From the NCBI GenBank assembly GCA_023055505.1, contig JALIRH010000007.1, positions 18,035,152-18,099,151 of the forward strand: DNA of 64,000 bases, read 5' to 3'. A program made the translations under genes and the position numbers. This document shows, in pieces, positions 48,188 to 60,746 of the stretch. How positions within the stretch are numbered: the stretch's first letter is position 1; each line of letters starts with the position of its first letter. Source of the DNA: Callipepla californica brunnescens. Lineage: Eukaryota; Chordata; Aves; Galliformes; Odontophoridae. The notes beneath the pieces were generated by a model. That model saw only the letters and a program-made list of their open reading frames with translations. It had not been told where the DNA came from and made no database searches.

Positions 48188-51100
48188 GCTTACAGACTTA
48201 CAGATCTTCAACAGATTTCTCTAGACTATGATTTTCAATCAGAATAGGGTGCAGATTTTAGAGAGATTAATCAGTGTTGTTTGAAATAGCAGGTATGTTT
48301 ACAGGATCTGCTGATCAGAAACATAGCAATCTTCAATCTAAGTGCACACTCTAACTTTCCTGAATTATTTGTCTCAGACAATATAGATGTCTGAACAGAT
48401 GAGGATGTCAGCAAGGGGATAGGTGAACTTCTTAGTCCTTATTGAGCCAACAGACAAATTTTTAGTGAACCAAAATGTTGAACTTATGGAGCATATCCAA
48501 ACCTATGCATCATTTTCACATTTTCCATTTTCAGGTCTCATTTTATACTAGAAATAACCACCGGACAAGGCGATTAATAAATCTGAGATTGCATAGGTTT
48601 ACACATTCTATTCAATGTATTACAATGAGGTTCCTCCAGCACCAATGGCAAGCCAGTGGCTATGTCAGACAGGTAGTTAAAGAAACCAAATATCAAGTAT
48701 GAAAGAAATTAGTTTGAAAAGCAGCATAGATATGGCTAAGTACAGAGATGAGTTGTTCCTCTGCAGGTTGTGCAGTTCACATATCAGTATAGGTTAATGT
48801 GCACAGTGCATATCTTAATTCCTTGTTCAGACACATTCTGGAAGGAGTATATTGGTATCACATAACTGCATTTGACTTGCTGTGCCAGTATCACAGAACA
48901 AAATTCATAACACTGAGTCAGGAATCTGCATTCTCTGTGCAATAAATTAAGAAAGCTAGGTGCCTTAGGAGGGTATGGGTATCACCCTACATGAGTGTAA
49001 GGGATGCAGCCAAAGGAAAGGTTCAGATTTCTGACCCTTCCACATATTTCAGCTGCTCTGTCAGATAGACTCAGATGCTGAAACTACTATCAGTACCTAA
49101 AATGTCACATATACTCTTTGGCTGGCCTTTCCTTCAGGTGAGAATTGACGGACAGTAGTGCTACCTCCATTCACACAGTATCGTACTGCCTTTAGTGTGT
49201 GGCCCAGAAAGACAAAATCCGAATTTAACCTCAGATGATCTGAATCTTTATCTTTCTCTTCCATTTATTGACTATCCTGGTGGAGGTGCCCAGTTGGGCT
49301 GCCAGGAACACAAACTGTGGAATCAGAAGGACCTCTGTCTGCTGGAGCCCTCTGTACATGAGATCATGTTCACATTTTTGGAACCACATGCATTGCACTT
49401 GGTAGACAATGTAGAGACATAATCTCAATAGCAAAAACTGAAATGAATGTCTTATTATTAGATTATGCTGATGGATTTGGCTAGAGAAACGTTACTTAAA
49501 TAAATGTTCTGATGCTAATTAGTTCTTCCATCTGACTATGCAATGAACTTGACAACAACAAACACCATCGTTTTCGCTTCATGAAGAGCTGTGTATCACA
49601 AATTAGAGAAATCTTGGGTTATACTCCAGTTAATTCTATTGACATGACTAAAAATAAAATTGTGAGATCATGTCAGACAAAGTTCCAGTCATTTTCAGAT
49701 TATTAATACATTTTGGTTTGTGACAGTCAATGGAAAACAGTTTTGTTTAAAGTTCTGTAAAGATTTAAATAAAAATAAATTGCTATATAAATTTGTGATA
49801 CATTAAGATAAAAATATCAGTACCATTCAGAAACGAATCTGACAATAAAGCATTGTTTTTTGACTAACAAAATTAGCATTTGGATTCATGATCTTCTTAA
49901 CAGTTCTCTCATCCAGGCTCCTACGAAGTCCTCAAAATATGCAGAATGATACATTATGTTCTGTTTAATCACTGAGCATGTGAATAAATGCAAGTTTTCA
50001 GACGGGAAAGAGTACTCTGAACTATATATATTTATGGTCTACACTTCCTAACTCATGTCTAAGGAAACGCAGATGAGCCCAGCATTAAATACTCCTTTCA
50101 TGAAAGACTATTATAATCAAGCTGATATTCTTCTCATTTATATGAGCGTTTTCTTTTCTTTTTTTTTTCCTGTTTTGGAATCTTCTTAACTAACATAACC
50201 CATCTGTGACAGCTGCTGTTGATAAAAGCTGTCTAAAAGCTGTTCTGCTTGAAAACAATGTGGACTGTATTTTTTTCTCTTATAGCAGTAAAAATTATTA
50301 GAAACAATTATTAGAAACAATAGGCTGCTATTACTTTGTATTACGCAATTTTTTCATTCATGCAATTGTATTTCTCTGTAATTATGACTGAAGGACTTAA
50401 TTTATTTATTAAAATTCAGGGTACTTACATAAAGAAAATGTCAAATTAAGTAGAAAAATGTGTTTGTGCTTAGTTTTATTACTCATGAATGACAATTGTA
50501 GAAAGAAGAAAGGATCAAGCTGAGGATTTTTTTAGCAGTTGACTAGGAGATAATATTAGATATATATAATGGAGAGGTAGTAAAACCTACCAGTCCAATA
50601 AAATTTTGTAAGGAAGTCACAGATATATATGACTATGGACTTTCATTTAAAGCAAATTGGAAAAAAAATAAAATAAAAGGGGAACACAAAATGCCCTTTG
50701 ATGTCCTAATACACCAGATAAAAATTCTCCCACTTGAACAAATGAAGTAACTCGATAACACACTTAGAGCGGTCTTCTTCTTTGTTCATTATCATTAGGA
50801 AGGGTAGGTCACATTTTTAGTGTATGCTGATAGCAGTATGATAGCAGGGGAGGAGTGCTGAGCTCTGACTGTGAAGGGCAGCCTTCAGAAAATAAAAATC
50901 TTTCCTGCCTGGTGACAGAACCTGCTCTTCCTTCTAAGTTACCTGGCTTCTTGCCTCTCCACCAATCTGACTGAATACAGGGTTTCGGAACATCTGAATT
51001 TTGTTACAAATACCCTAATTTTTTTAACTGGAAGAGTTTGACTACTCTGACCATCCTCTGTTCAGGTCAGAGCAGGAGCTCTGATTGGGCTGTGGAATAA

Positions 51101-52770
51101 TGAGTAGTATCAGAGAAATGTCTTCAGCTTACTTCTGTGTGATAACTAACTAGTGCTTCTCCCTTCGGTGCCACAGCACGGCTGGAGGGATGGCACACAC
51201 CAGGAATCATTGCTAAACAGCAGTACAGTTCATAAACAGAACCAGTCCATTGGTGAGGCAGTAGGGAACAGTTAAATCAGTTAAACAGTTCAAACGGTTG
51301 GCTTGTAGAGTATGTGACACGTGAGTTTTCACAGCATTGCAGTCAGGAGCCTGATCAGTCAAGACATGGTGGTGAGCAGTCTAACAACCAGTCCATGCTC
51401 TTTCAGGTGGCTGCAGCAACAGCAAAGGAAGTTTTAATTTCAAGGCATGTTATAATTTCTGAGCTGGTGGCTTAATTCAGCCAGATTTGGACACATTTTC
51501 ACTAAAAGCATACCCCCTAAGCTAAAGACCACTATATGCCAGCTGTGCTGGCAGTCATCCCTGCTGCTATGAAGGCACAAGCAATTTTCAAAGAAAAATT
51601 CACCAATGAGCTATAACATTTGTAATGTGGGAAAATAAGTGCACTTCTTGTAAAGCTGCACATTTTTGTCCCTAACCTTCAGGGGACCGCCAAAGAGATT
51701 TGCCTGAAAGTTTCAAATAAATAAGCACATGTCCCATGCAGTCACTTGGGTCTGAGGTGGACTACTGACCTGGATCATTTCAGATCAGATAGTTACACTT
51801 CAGCATTGAAAATGAGATTTTATAGTCAGAAGTGTCAGGCAACTTTAAATAAGCAAAGTCTGTAATAAATGAGCTCTGTCTGTAGTAAAAGGTTGCACGT
51901 ACATATATGCACACAGACATGTACTTCCTCAGAAACCTCATCTGTGCTCACTTGTCTACTTCTGGACAGACAGAGGAGCTGGCCAGACAGACAGGAGGAG
52001 CACAGAGCAAGCATGAACTGTCTGGAGTCAGCCAGAAATGAGGCTCCCGTCACTGCAGATGCTGCTTATGGGTCACAGTCATGCAACACGTGTGAATGAT
52101 AAACTCAAGAGTTATGAATCATTAGAGCAACTTACAGGTCTGTGTATGCAGACTTGACCGGAGGGCAGCAGCGTAGGCTGGAAGCCAGGTCTGCTGCTGA
52201 TGATATGGCAGGTGGCACTCTTCCTTTCCTGTCAACACTAAACGAAATCCACTTTAGTGTTCTCTGGATGAATGAATAGCTGTCAAACAGGAAAAGATCC
52301 ACCCTAAGATACAAGTCAAGAGGCAAACAGTGTTTCACTGAACCCCTTGACATCAGTCCCATTAGGCTAGCTGCCATGAAGAGTGGAGAGAAATGTGGAC
52401 TGTGCTTGTTATAAGTGTGGGTGGGCTATTTAACGTCTCTAGAAGTGTGTGGTTACTAACAGACCTTCTCAAAACAGAGGGAAGCTAACAGAATTGTGTT
52501 TTGAGGGAGTTTAGGGGAGATCCCATCAATTGGCAACTTCACAGATTGCTTTAATAAACAAGAGGCCCTAAGAAACAAGCAAAATATTATTAAAATTAAA
52601 AGCATTATTAAAAGAAAGGCCTTATGATAGTGTTTAGACCATTGTTCAGATTTATTGGCTGACACTTTCCTTCCGGCTCTTCCAGACTTTCCCACAAGCA
52701 TTGCCACAGCTCTTCATCTGCTCTTGAGGTTCTTCTCCATTAGGAACTGCAGATCTCTTTAATCATGCCA

Positions 52771-52800
52771 CTTACTTTTTCTTTTAACAAAAAAAGTAAG
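52771..52800. repeat. Stem-loop, 10-bp perfect arms
   Basis: CTTACTTTTT at 52771-52780 pairs exactly with AAAAAGTAAG at 52791-52800 across a 10-nt loop. Confidence 0.85.
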
Positions 52801-55469
52801 ATAAAATGGGCAAGCTCCTCTCTTGAAATGAAAGAGGAGTGACAGAAACAAACACTGACATGGAAGAAGACCTAGAATACTTTTTTATTTATTTATCTGG
52901 TTTCCGCTTACATTGCTTAATGTTTTTCTCTTATTACACCAGTGCATTCACCTAGCCCCCCATGATGACTTTCAATACTATCACTGTAATGGAGGGCTCC
53001 TATGATAATAAATTAAAAAAAGAGAGAAATAATAAATTCTGGCTTAGAAAACAACAGCTCTCTGCTTTGGGTGGTGAGGAATTAAGGAGTGGATAAATAT
53101 GTGTTTCAGCTACCTGAGAACTCTGTAGGTTCTGTATGCAGGGATGAATAATCGTTTTACTAGCGGTTATGTTTCACTTGATGACAGTTGCTCTCCAAAT
53201 GTTAATGAGCTAAGCAATAAATATGATGGTGATACTACTTTAAACTCATTCTTACAAGTCATAAATAGTGCAGGAGACTGTTCTAGTTTTCAATGAATGG
53301 ATAAAAAAGGAAATGTTTGTCATGATATAGAAATTTATGTCTGCTGCAATTGATGCTACATTTTTATATCAATGGGCAGAGATGAAAAGAAGTATTTGCC
53401 TATATTGTTCCCTAGTTATAAAGCAAGATGTTTATTTTTTCTTTCATTCTTTATTGTCTTTATTTTTTATTTAACTTTTTCTCTATTCGTATAAGAAACT
53501 ATAAAGTAGCATTGCACATTGGTCTCCTGAAACAACTTAGAAGCAGCAGCAGACATCTAAACAATGCTCAGAACATTATTCTCATGAGGGTAACAGCTGT
53601 TTTCAGGTCTTTACTTATCCAAAAAGAATGAAGATATCGAATTCACAGAAAGCACATCTGAACATCAGATTTAGCTTTGTAAGTGAAATGTACTAACACT
53701 GTAATGTAATTAAAAGTACAAGTAGAATGTCATGACATCATTTTATAGCAGCAGGAAGATTTTCCCTGAAAAGTTCAGTTTCAGTCATACTATAACTACA
53801 CAAATTCTGTTGAATTTATAGTATATTTTCATTTGTATTTCTTAACATTCGATTTTACACAAAAAATTCCAGTGTGAATATTCTTACTGTTCTTTTTATC
53901 ACATACCTCATGGGTTAAAGTACTAATCAAGACAGTAGCTAATTAATTGTCTGGTTTGAAGAATTTTAACCCTCATCTTTAAGGAGAGAGTTAAAAGTTA
54001 CAGAACATTTAAACAAAATTACTTCCACTACACCAGGGACCGAAACACAAAATTGGGTGAGTAATTATCCTAAATCAGAATCACTTCCCATCTCTGACTC
54101 AGTTAATACTGAGAACAATAGTGTTTCCTGATATTTATATTACATAGAAGTACAAATCAGCCTTTTCATTACTTGGTCTGGCTCTATAGCCTCCTCCCAA
54201 GAACAGGATTCATACTGTCCTGCAGACCTAAAGCTGGATAATTTGGGTTTGGTAGTTCATTTTCATTGTGCTCATACCTTATCATGATTTGGAAACCTCT
54301 GGTCCAAGGGTTTAGTGTTCATGTGATGACCACATTTGAATTTCATTGATTCATAATTCATATGGTGAAAGATAGGATAGGGTTGGATAGTCAAACCTAG
54401 CATTTTTGAAGGTATATCTTTCCTGTTACTTGTAGGTACATGGAAGCATGTTCTTCACTGATTGATTATTGAAAGTTTTTCCTACTAGTTATTTGCATCT
54501 TCTCTACTATCATTTCAGCCCATAATTTCTTGACCTTTCCTCACTGACCAAGAAATCAGACCCTTTTCTTCCTTGCTCATTTCAAATCCTTCTACCAGCT
54601 ATACTTTTAAGTCTAACACAGTTCATTCATTCTTTCTGGCTAAACCATGTCCTCAGGGTCTCAGACTACTTCCTCTGCTTCCCTTTTTTGTTCAAACTGT
54701 GTTTTTTTCCTGAAGTGCGGGGCTCAAATTTAAATGCAGTAAGACTTGATAATCAGAATGGAAGGATCATTTTTCATATCCCTAATCTGTCAGTCTCAAG
54801 TTATGCAAGTTCTTTCTTGACACTTCAGAAACTTCTGAATATTTCTTGTCCTGAAGTGACTTAATTCCAGCTTATTGAAGACCTTAGAGCTTTCTCTTCA
54901 CTCCTCCCACTGCTCCCTGCAAAACCATGAGGGGATTAATGACTAATTGGGCCCAGATGCTTTGAGCTTTTTTTCCATATCTGATTATTCATTCTGTCAC
55001 AACAACCATGGAATTAAAGTAAATTCAAGAGTCATTAAGAAACCAGCTTGCAGTATGGGATGGTCACTAAAATGTGGGCAGCCCTTAGGTCAGTGACTAA
55101 CCCAGCCAACTTATTACAGATCTCCGCCACCCAAACGAAAGCATTGAATTTCTTTATTAATTCAACTTAATGTAACCAGGAAATCATCACCCAAAAATGT
55201 AGCATGTGGGTAAGGGACTGTAAAAAAATTGCTTTTTATATATGACCACAGAACCAAAATACACAATATAATTCTTATTTCCTCATTCACTAATCCACTT
55301 AGCATTAATTAATTAGTTTGCTAAAATATTAGGGATTTAATCACAAGATCATGGGGAGAGAGTGAGAGATAGAGCTGTAATCTACTGGAAAATGATGAAA
55401 ACTCTCTAAGAAAAAGGAAGAGGCCTCAAGTAGAATAACTCCTAAGGAAATATATCAACTACTGCACTG

Positions 55470-56190
55470 TTCTTGTAGTGGTTGACTCCATGTTAAAGGG
55501 CACTGAAGCTGCCTGTTGGCAGCCTGACAGGAAGTCTCGAGAGGTCTGCTGCCCCTCAGGAGCCAGGATCCAGGACATTGCTAAGAGAGGGCCACAGCTT
55601 GTCAAGGACACAGACTACTATCCACTATTGCACTTTCATGTGGGCATGAGTGACAGTGGAAGCTGGAACATGGGAAGAGTCAAAGAAGCCTATAAATCCC
55701 TAGGAGCACAAGAGAAGAATATGGGTGCCCTAGTTACCTTCTCTTTAATTTGGCCGCTAGAGGAAGGAAGCAAGACAGAAATAGATGTATAATACATATA
55801 AATTCCTGTCTAATCAGGAGGAACTTGATGAGGCCTTCTACAGACAGATGAAATAGCATACCATAACAAACACTGGTTCTCATAGGTGACTTCAGCTATC
55901 CTGGTATTTGCTGGAAGAACAACACTGCCAGGCGTGCATGATCCAGGAGTTTTCCTGCAATGTGTAAACGATAACTTTCTGATGCAGGTGGTAGGGGAGC
56001 CAAAAATGAGAGGTATGCCTCTGGACCTTGTTCTTACAAACAAGGAAGGACTGGTTGGGAATGTGAAGACGAGGGGCAGCCTTGGATGAAACAAACATGA
56101 GATCAGGATTTTACGTGGAAGAAGAAGTAAAAAAATAGGACTGCAACCCTGGATTTCAAACTGCATTTTAGAAAAAGATGGGAAGGAGTA
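55470..56190 (+). pseudogene. CR1 5'-region relic: esterase-like and endonuclease-like segments
   Basis: Two coding-like blocks on the plus strand. The first (about 55472-55790) translates with VVDSMLKGTEAACWQPD, SREVCC, DYYPLL and HFHVGMSDS, resembling the SGNH/GDSL esterase domain reported for CR1-family ORF1 proteins. Gly before Asp-Ser is changed and the usual GxND block reads GMSD, so the hydrolase is probably dead. The second (about 55880-56190, shifted frames) gives GDF, ICWKNNTA, FLQCVNDNFLMQVV and LDLVLTNKEGLVG, matching the C-terminal part of CR1 endonuclease. The connecting sequence is shortened, with stops and frameshifts. Most CR1 copies keep only their 3' end, so a copy keeping this 5' part and lacking RT and tail is uncommon. 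Confidence 0.75.
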
Positions 56191-57963
56191 ATGATAATTG
56201 TTACTAGAAGGAAAAAAAACCAAACATCAGTAGTTCGAGGGTGTAAGTAGAGCGTGCATTTAAGTCTCTATTCAAAGCAAAACACTGAAAAAATCTTCAT
56301 GGCAGCATGAATTTTAGACAGTATAAATCTACTATAAATAGTGACTTTTATTTAAACTCACATGCAGATGAATTTTTGTGAGTATGGAGGACAGGAGATT
56401 AAAGATGTTCTGCCAAAAACAGGATTAAAAGATAGAGTTCAAATGTATATTTAGGGCTGGAAAAGATGAGGGATGGTAGTGATTACTTTAGAACTCCACC
56501 AAGCACCTTTGTCCAATTAGTCAAATGCTTTCTTTTTCAGAATAGCTTGCAGGAGGAGTCCAGAGCTGCTGGCTGGCCTATGGAGCAGACATGAGTACTT
56601 TTGCTGAAGATTGTTCATCTCTATTGTCTTAATTTTGGTACTCTGTAAAGTAAAAGACCCTTGCTCCCACTTATTCCAAAAAGCAGAATGCAGATAAAAG
56701 AACTGTGTATGAACAAACTCATTTTGCCTCCTAAGAATTTTGAAAGTAGTTTGTTTCATTCCACAATTGTATTTCTCCTAATTAAACACCGAACTTGATA
56801 TTCCTCATTAAGACAGAAGTTTGGGCCATCTCCCAATGGGTCCATTTCCCTGACTGCATCAACAATCTCATCCTGGATGTCTTCCCTACACTCCTTATAA
56901 CTTAGTAAATGAGACATGTTCTGTCTCACACAATATTGTCTCTACACAATAGTTATTTTAGCTAAGTGCTTTTTATAAAGCTGAGGGTCTTCAAATCATG
57001 AAGGCAAAAGTTAAAGGGCATTAGAAAGCTCTATCTGAAGGTCACTGCTAACATTAGTAGGTTATGGTATGAAAGCCTTAAATCAGTGCTAGGACTGAAA
57101 AATGCTGATAACAATACTTGATTAAATTTTCCCTTTTCTTCTCAACATTTATGAAGCAAAGTATCAGATTAACATGTGGGTAGGCAGTTCCTTGTCTTTC
57201 CCACTGTCAGAAGACCATGGTTATTTGCATATCCAAGAACACTCAGATGATTCCAGAGTCTTGTTGCTTTTTTGATTACATCAACTTGAGAATACAAAGA
57301 CCACTGCAGGGGATGTCTGTTTAGCACTAGAGTAATTAACACAGTGATAACTGGACTGCTAGAGCAGTTAGTATCAACATAATGAGTTAACCCAGATTTT
57401 ACTTTAACAAACAAAAGGGTTAGGTCAATACAAAATGTTTAAGTTGGACCTTTCATTTAACCTCTTTTCACTTAAGTAGTTTTTTTAAGTATTTTCAAAT
57501 GCAGGAATTAGCTTAGCTGTAAAAATGAGAAAACAAAGAAAGAACTATATTCTGAATTCATTGACAGTTGCTGATTGTTTCAGTCATCATAAAACTTCTG
57601 TTTTGCATGAGCTTACAATGTCAGAAAGTTTCTGTAGATGTAATTAAACACAGTAATCAAGTCATCCCCTTTTCCTAAAGAAATTGAGAGTTTTTAGACA
57701 TTTTCTCTGTTTCTCAGGACATGTTGTAACATCTCCAATATTTCCACATCTAATGCAAAATGCTAACACCACAGATCTCCATGGTGTCTCTTAGTATCTT
57801 TCTCATGGATGTATTTGGAAGAAAAAAGTAGCTCAGGAGGAGTAAGGAAATATTTGAAGGGAAATACAAAGGGAGAAAAGATACAATGCTCACTGTGGAA
57901 CTCCTCTTTCTTACGAGATAAAGATAAGCATAGGCAGCTAAATGAATTATGAAAGCCTGGGCA

Positions 57964-57987
57964 CAAATAAATAAATAAATAAATAAA
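57964..57987 (+). repeat. (AAAT)n microsatellite
   Basis: About six ATAA/AAAT units in a row. Confidence 0.9.
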
Positions 57988-58037
57988 AAGAAGAGGTAGC
58001 TTTTCGTGTAGGAAGTTAAGCATTTTTACAGAACTGT

Positions 58038-58064
58038 TTTCAGAAAGGTGATACCTTTCTGAAA
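58038..58064. repeat. Perfect 12-bp hairpin with 3-nt loop
   Basis: TTTCAGAAAGGT, loop GAT, ACCTTTCTGAAA. The arms are exact reverse complements, capable of forming a tight cruciform or RNA hairpin. Confidence 0.95.
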
Positions 58065-59324
58065 GTCACAGTGATGAGGAACAAAGAAACCATTTCTCCA
58101 GGATCCTGATGGTGCACATCCCAGGTCTCAAAGATGAAGGAAGGGAAAGGTACAGAAATGTGAAGCTGCTCATTCTATTTGAACAGACATATCTATTCCA
58201 ATTTCTGTTCTCCTGTTGATCTGATTCAACAGAAAGCATGTGCTGCCTTGAGGGCTCAGTGTGTTCTCTGTGGGATTACTTAATGGAAAAGAAGATGGCC
58301 AGGATATCACCATGAGATGAAACTATTGACAGGGGAAGGGGGAAGGGTTTAGTCTTCAAGCACGCACTCTTTTCACAAGCCTGCCATCAATCTCATCTCC
58401 TGTGGCTCCTTCAGAACGCAGCTGTATCGCAGACATGAAAGAAAAACTGCAGGCCACCACAGGAAACACTCCAGCATAACGTCTTAACTGTTCTGTCCCC
58501 CTAACCTCACTACATCAGTCTTGCAAGCAGTCTCTTCTGCTTGTCCCACTTAGCCAAGATCCCCACCACAGTTGAAAACCCTCTATTGCTAATTTTTTTC
58601 TTTTTTCTTTTTCCTCTTTCCTTTCTTTCTGGTGGTACAGGGAGGAATACTGTTTCTGACCATCTCTCCTTATTTCTACATCCCTTTCTGCTTGCCTTCT
58701 GCAGCATTCTATTCTGCTACAAATTCTCACAACACCTCATAGATTACACAGAACAAATTAGTCTATCTAAGACACTGTGATGATCTGGCAAGAAAAAAAA
58801 AAGCGAACAGCAGAGAAGAAGAAATAAAAATGCAAATAAAAACAAAGGCACAAACACACACAAACAAATACAAATATAAATGCAAAGACAGTTTCTATAT
58901 ATCTACTCTTTTGGAATTGTGTTAGGAACTGCAATTATTTTAAGAATGGTGTACCTGTTCTTAGACCATGATTCCACTCTTGTGTCGAGTGCTGTTGACA
59001 AAGCCAGTTAAATCACACAAATTCATAGCCCTTGGTTCATTCTAGCAGAATATCTACTTCAGAAATTTGAACAGAGAACTTCTATTTCAGAAGGGGAAAA
59101 ACGTCTCAGGCAGGAGTAAAAGGAGCATCAAAAAGAGCAGTGGTCACTGGAATGGAAACCTAACCCCCTTAAAGTCCATTAACTACAGTGAGGCCAGGGT
59201 TTCACCCCAGCAGGTTGTTTTTTTTTTTCCTTTTTTTTCTTTTTTCCTGCTTTAAGTGTGTGATTTGCCAGGGGAAAAGTTCAATTGAAGGCACACAGTT
59301 AGACTATACATACAACAAAGAGCC

Positions 59325-59345
59325 GGGGGGCGGGGGTTGGGGGGG
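59325..59345 (+). other. G-quadruplex candidate
   Basis: The plus strand reads six G, C, five G, TT, seven G. Splitting the last run gives four tracts of at least three G with short loops. This is an isolated G-rich island in AT-rich DNA, about 80 bp after a long T/C tract (59217-59245). Confidence 0.8.
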
Positions 59346-60533
59346 AACAGGTAAAAAGGCAGCACAAAGGATTTCTTTAAAGTTAGACCTCAGCTCCTTT
59401 AGCTTTGAACAATGGAGGAAAGCACATAGATTTCAACAGGATAAAAGCAGACTTTATTTTGTAAAGAGATCTCAAGATGAAACAAAGGACTGCAATTGTA
59501 CCTCCTATCTGCAGATCTGAGGTGCTGAAGGAAGAGAAAGTGGGTGGATGGTTAACAAGAATAGCTTGAAACCGCGCTTTGTTAACAGAGTAAAATTAGC
59601 TTGCTGAGAACCTTTATTTTCCACATAACTTTTAACATGAGCATTATTTTACCTAGTTCCACAGTAGAGAGCGCATTTACAAATTTGCAGCAAGTAATCA
59701 CTGAACTTGAGCTAATTTTTCCCTGTTTCCTGTTTCATCCACTTAATTAATGGAAGTGAATTTAAGTTGGGTTACTCACAACCATGGCTAATGCTGCTCT
59801 GTGAAATATGCTCTAACCCAAACACCATGAGATATGTTTGTAGGTAAAAGCATGGGCTGTTTTTTCAGAAGGCCACTCAGGTAGCTCTATCTGAAATGAT
59901 GACTGAACCAACTACAAGTAAAGTGACGGAGTACTCAAATCACATTTGTTGTTTTTTGAAGCTGCCAAAAGCCATGTGTGAGGTGGAGCAGAGGAGTACC
60001 CAGCTGTGCACACAGCTGGAGCTACAGCAGATGCTGCAGGGAAGAGGAATACCCCTGCCCTCTCAACCTGGCATTGCCACGTTTGCCACATAAAGGTGTC
60101 AAAATCTGTAATATGTGCATCATTTTTTACAGTTACATTTTAGGAGACGTATACTGTATTTGGAACCATGAGACCTGCTTCAAAGTGTGGTTGTATTATT
60201 AAATGTCAGTTTGTTCTGTGATTTCTACAAAACGTCTGTTGCGGGGCACGGACAAATTTACTTTTGCTTTCATGCGTTTGTGTTTGCTTGGTGTTTAACA
60301 CCAGGAAACAGGTGTGGTCTGCCAGAGCTGCCAACCTAGAACACCCTCAGAGCTCACTAGTCTGCTTTAGAGACTCAGCAACTCTTTGCCTGTTCTTTTC
60401 TAGCCTTTTCCATAATGTTGCAAATGAAAGATACAGACTGTCTTCATCACTCCTTTCTAAATCTGATCAGTATTTGGCTGGAACTGCCCTCTACAATTCC
60501 ACAATGAAATTCAGAAATAGAGATTTTCCACTC

Positions 60534-60558
60534 TTTTTTTTTTTTTTTTTTTTTTTTT
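60534..60558. repeat. T25 homopolymer
   Basis: Twenty-five T. In minus orientation it would be a poly(A) tail directly following the open segment at 60753-60568. Confidence 0.9.
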
Positions 60559-60728
60559 AGGGCTTTTCTACCTTGCAGAGCGATTTTCATTATGACTCAT
60601 GTCATGGCAGGTGTTCTTCTCCCTCACCTTCTTAATGCAGGAAGCATATGGGGCATTACCAACAATATAACCCCTCGGAATGTCTCTACCAGCAAAGATG
60701 ACAGGAAAGCCAACTGGCCACTCTGGAG

Positions 60729-60746
60729 TTCCCTTTCGAAAGGGAA
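60729..60746. repeat. Perfect 18-bp palindrome
   Basis: TTCCCTTTCGAAAGGGAA is its own reverse complement, centred on a TTCGAA core. Confidence 0.95.

Larger units (their letters stand above)
40690..55460. other. Intergenic block, no recognised gene
   Basis: Nearly 15 kb with no nameable exon or transposon. It contains a (TTA)n microsatellite, a 12-bp imperfect tandem repeat at 47.7 kb, a three-armed palindrome at 48.16 kb, and several stretches with dense factor-like motifs (42.7-42.9, 43.6-43.9, 44.7-44.95, 45.9-46.0 kb). Those could be conserved regulatory DNA but this cannot be tested from one sequence. Confidence 0.6.

Noticed and set aside
49195..49422. 75-codon plus-strand frame (MCGPERQNPNLTSDD...)
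   Set aside because: Fairly balanced composition but no recognised motif, splice sites or poly(A) context. Below the level I would list as a candidate gene.
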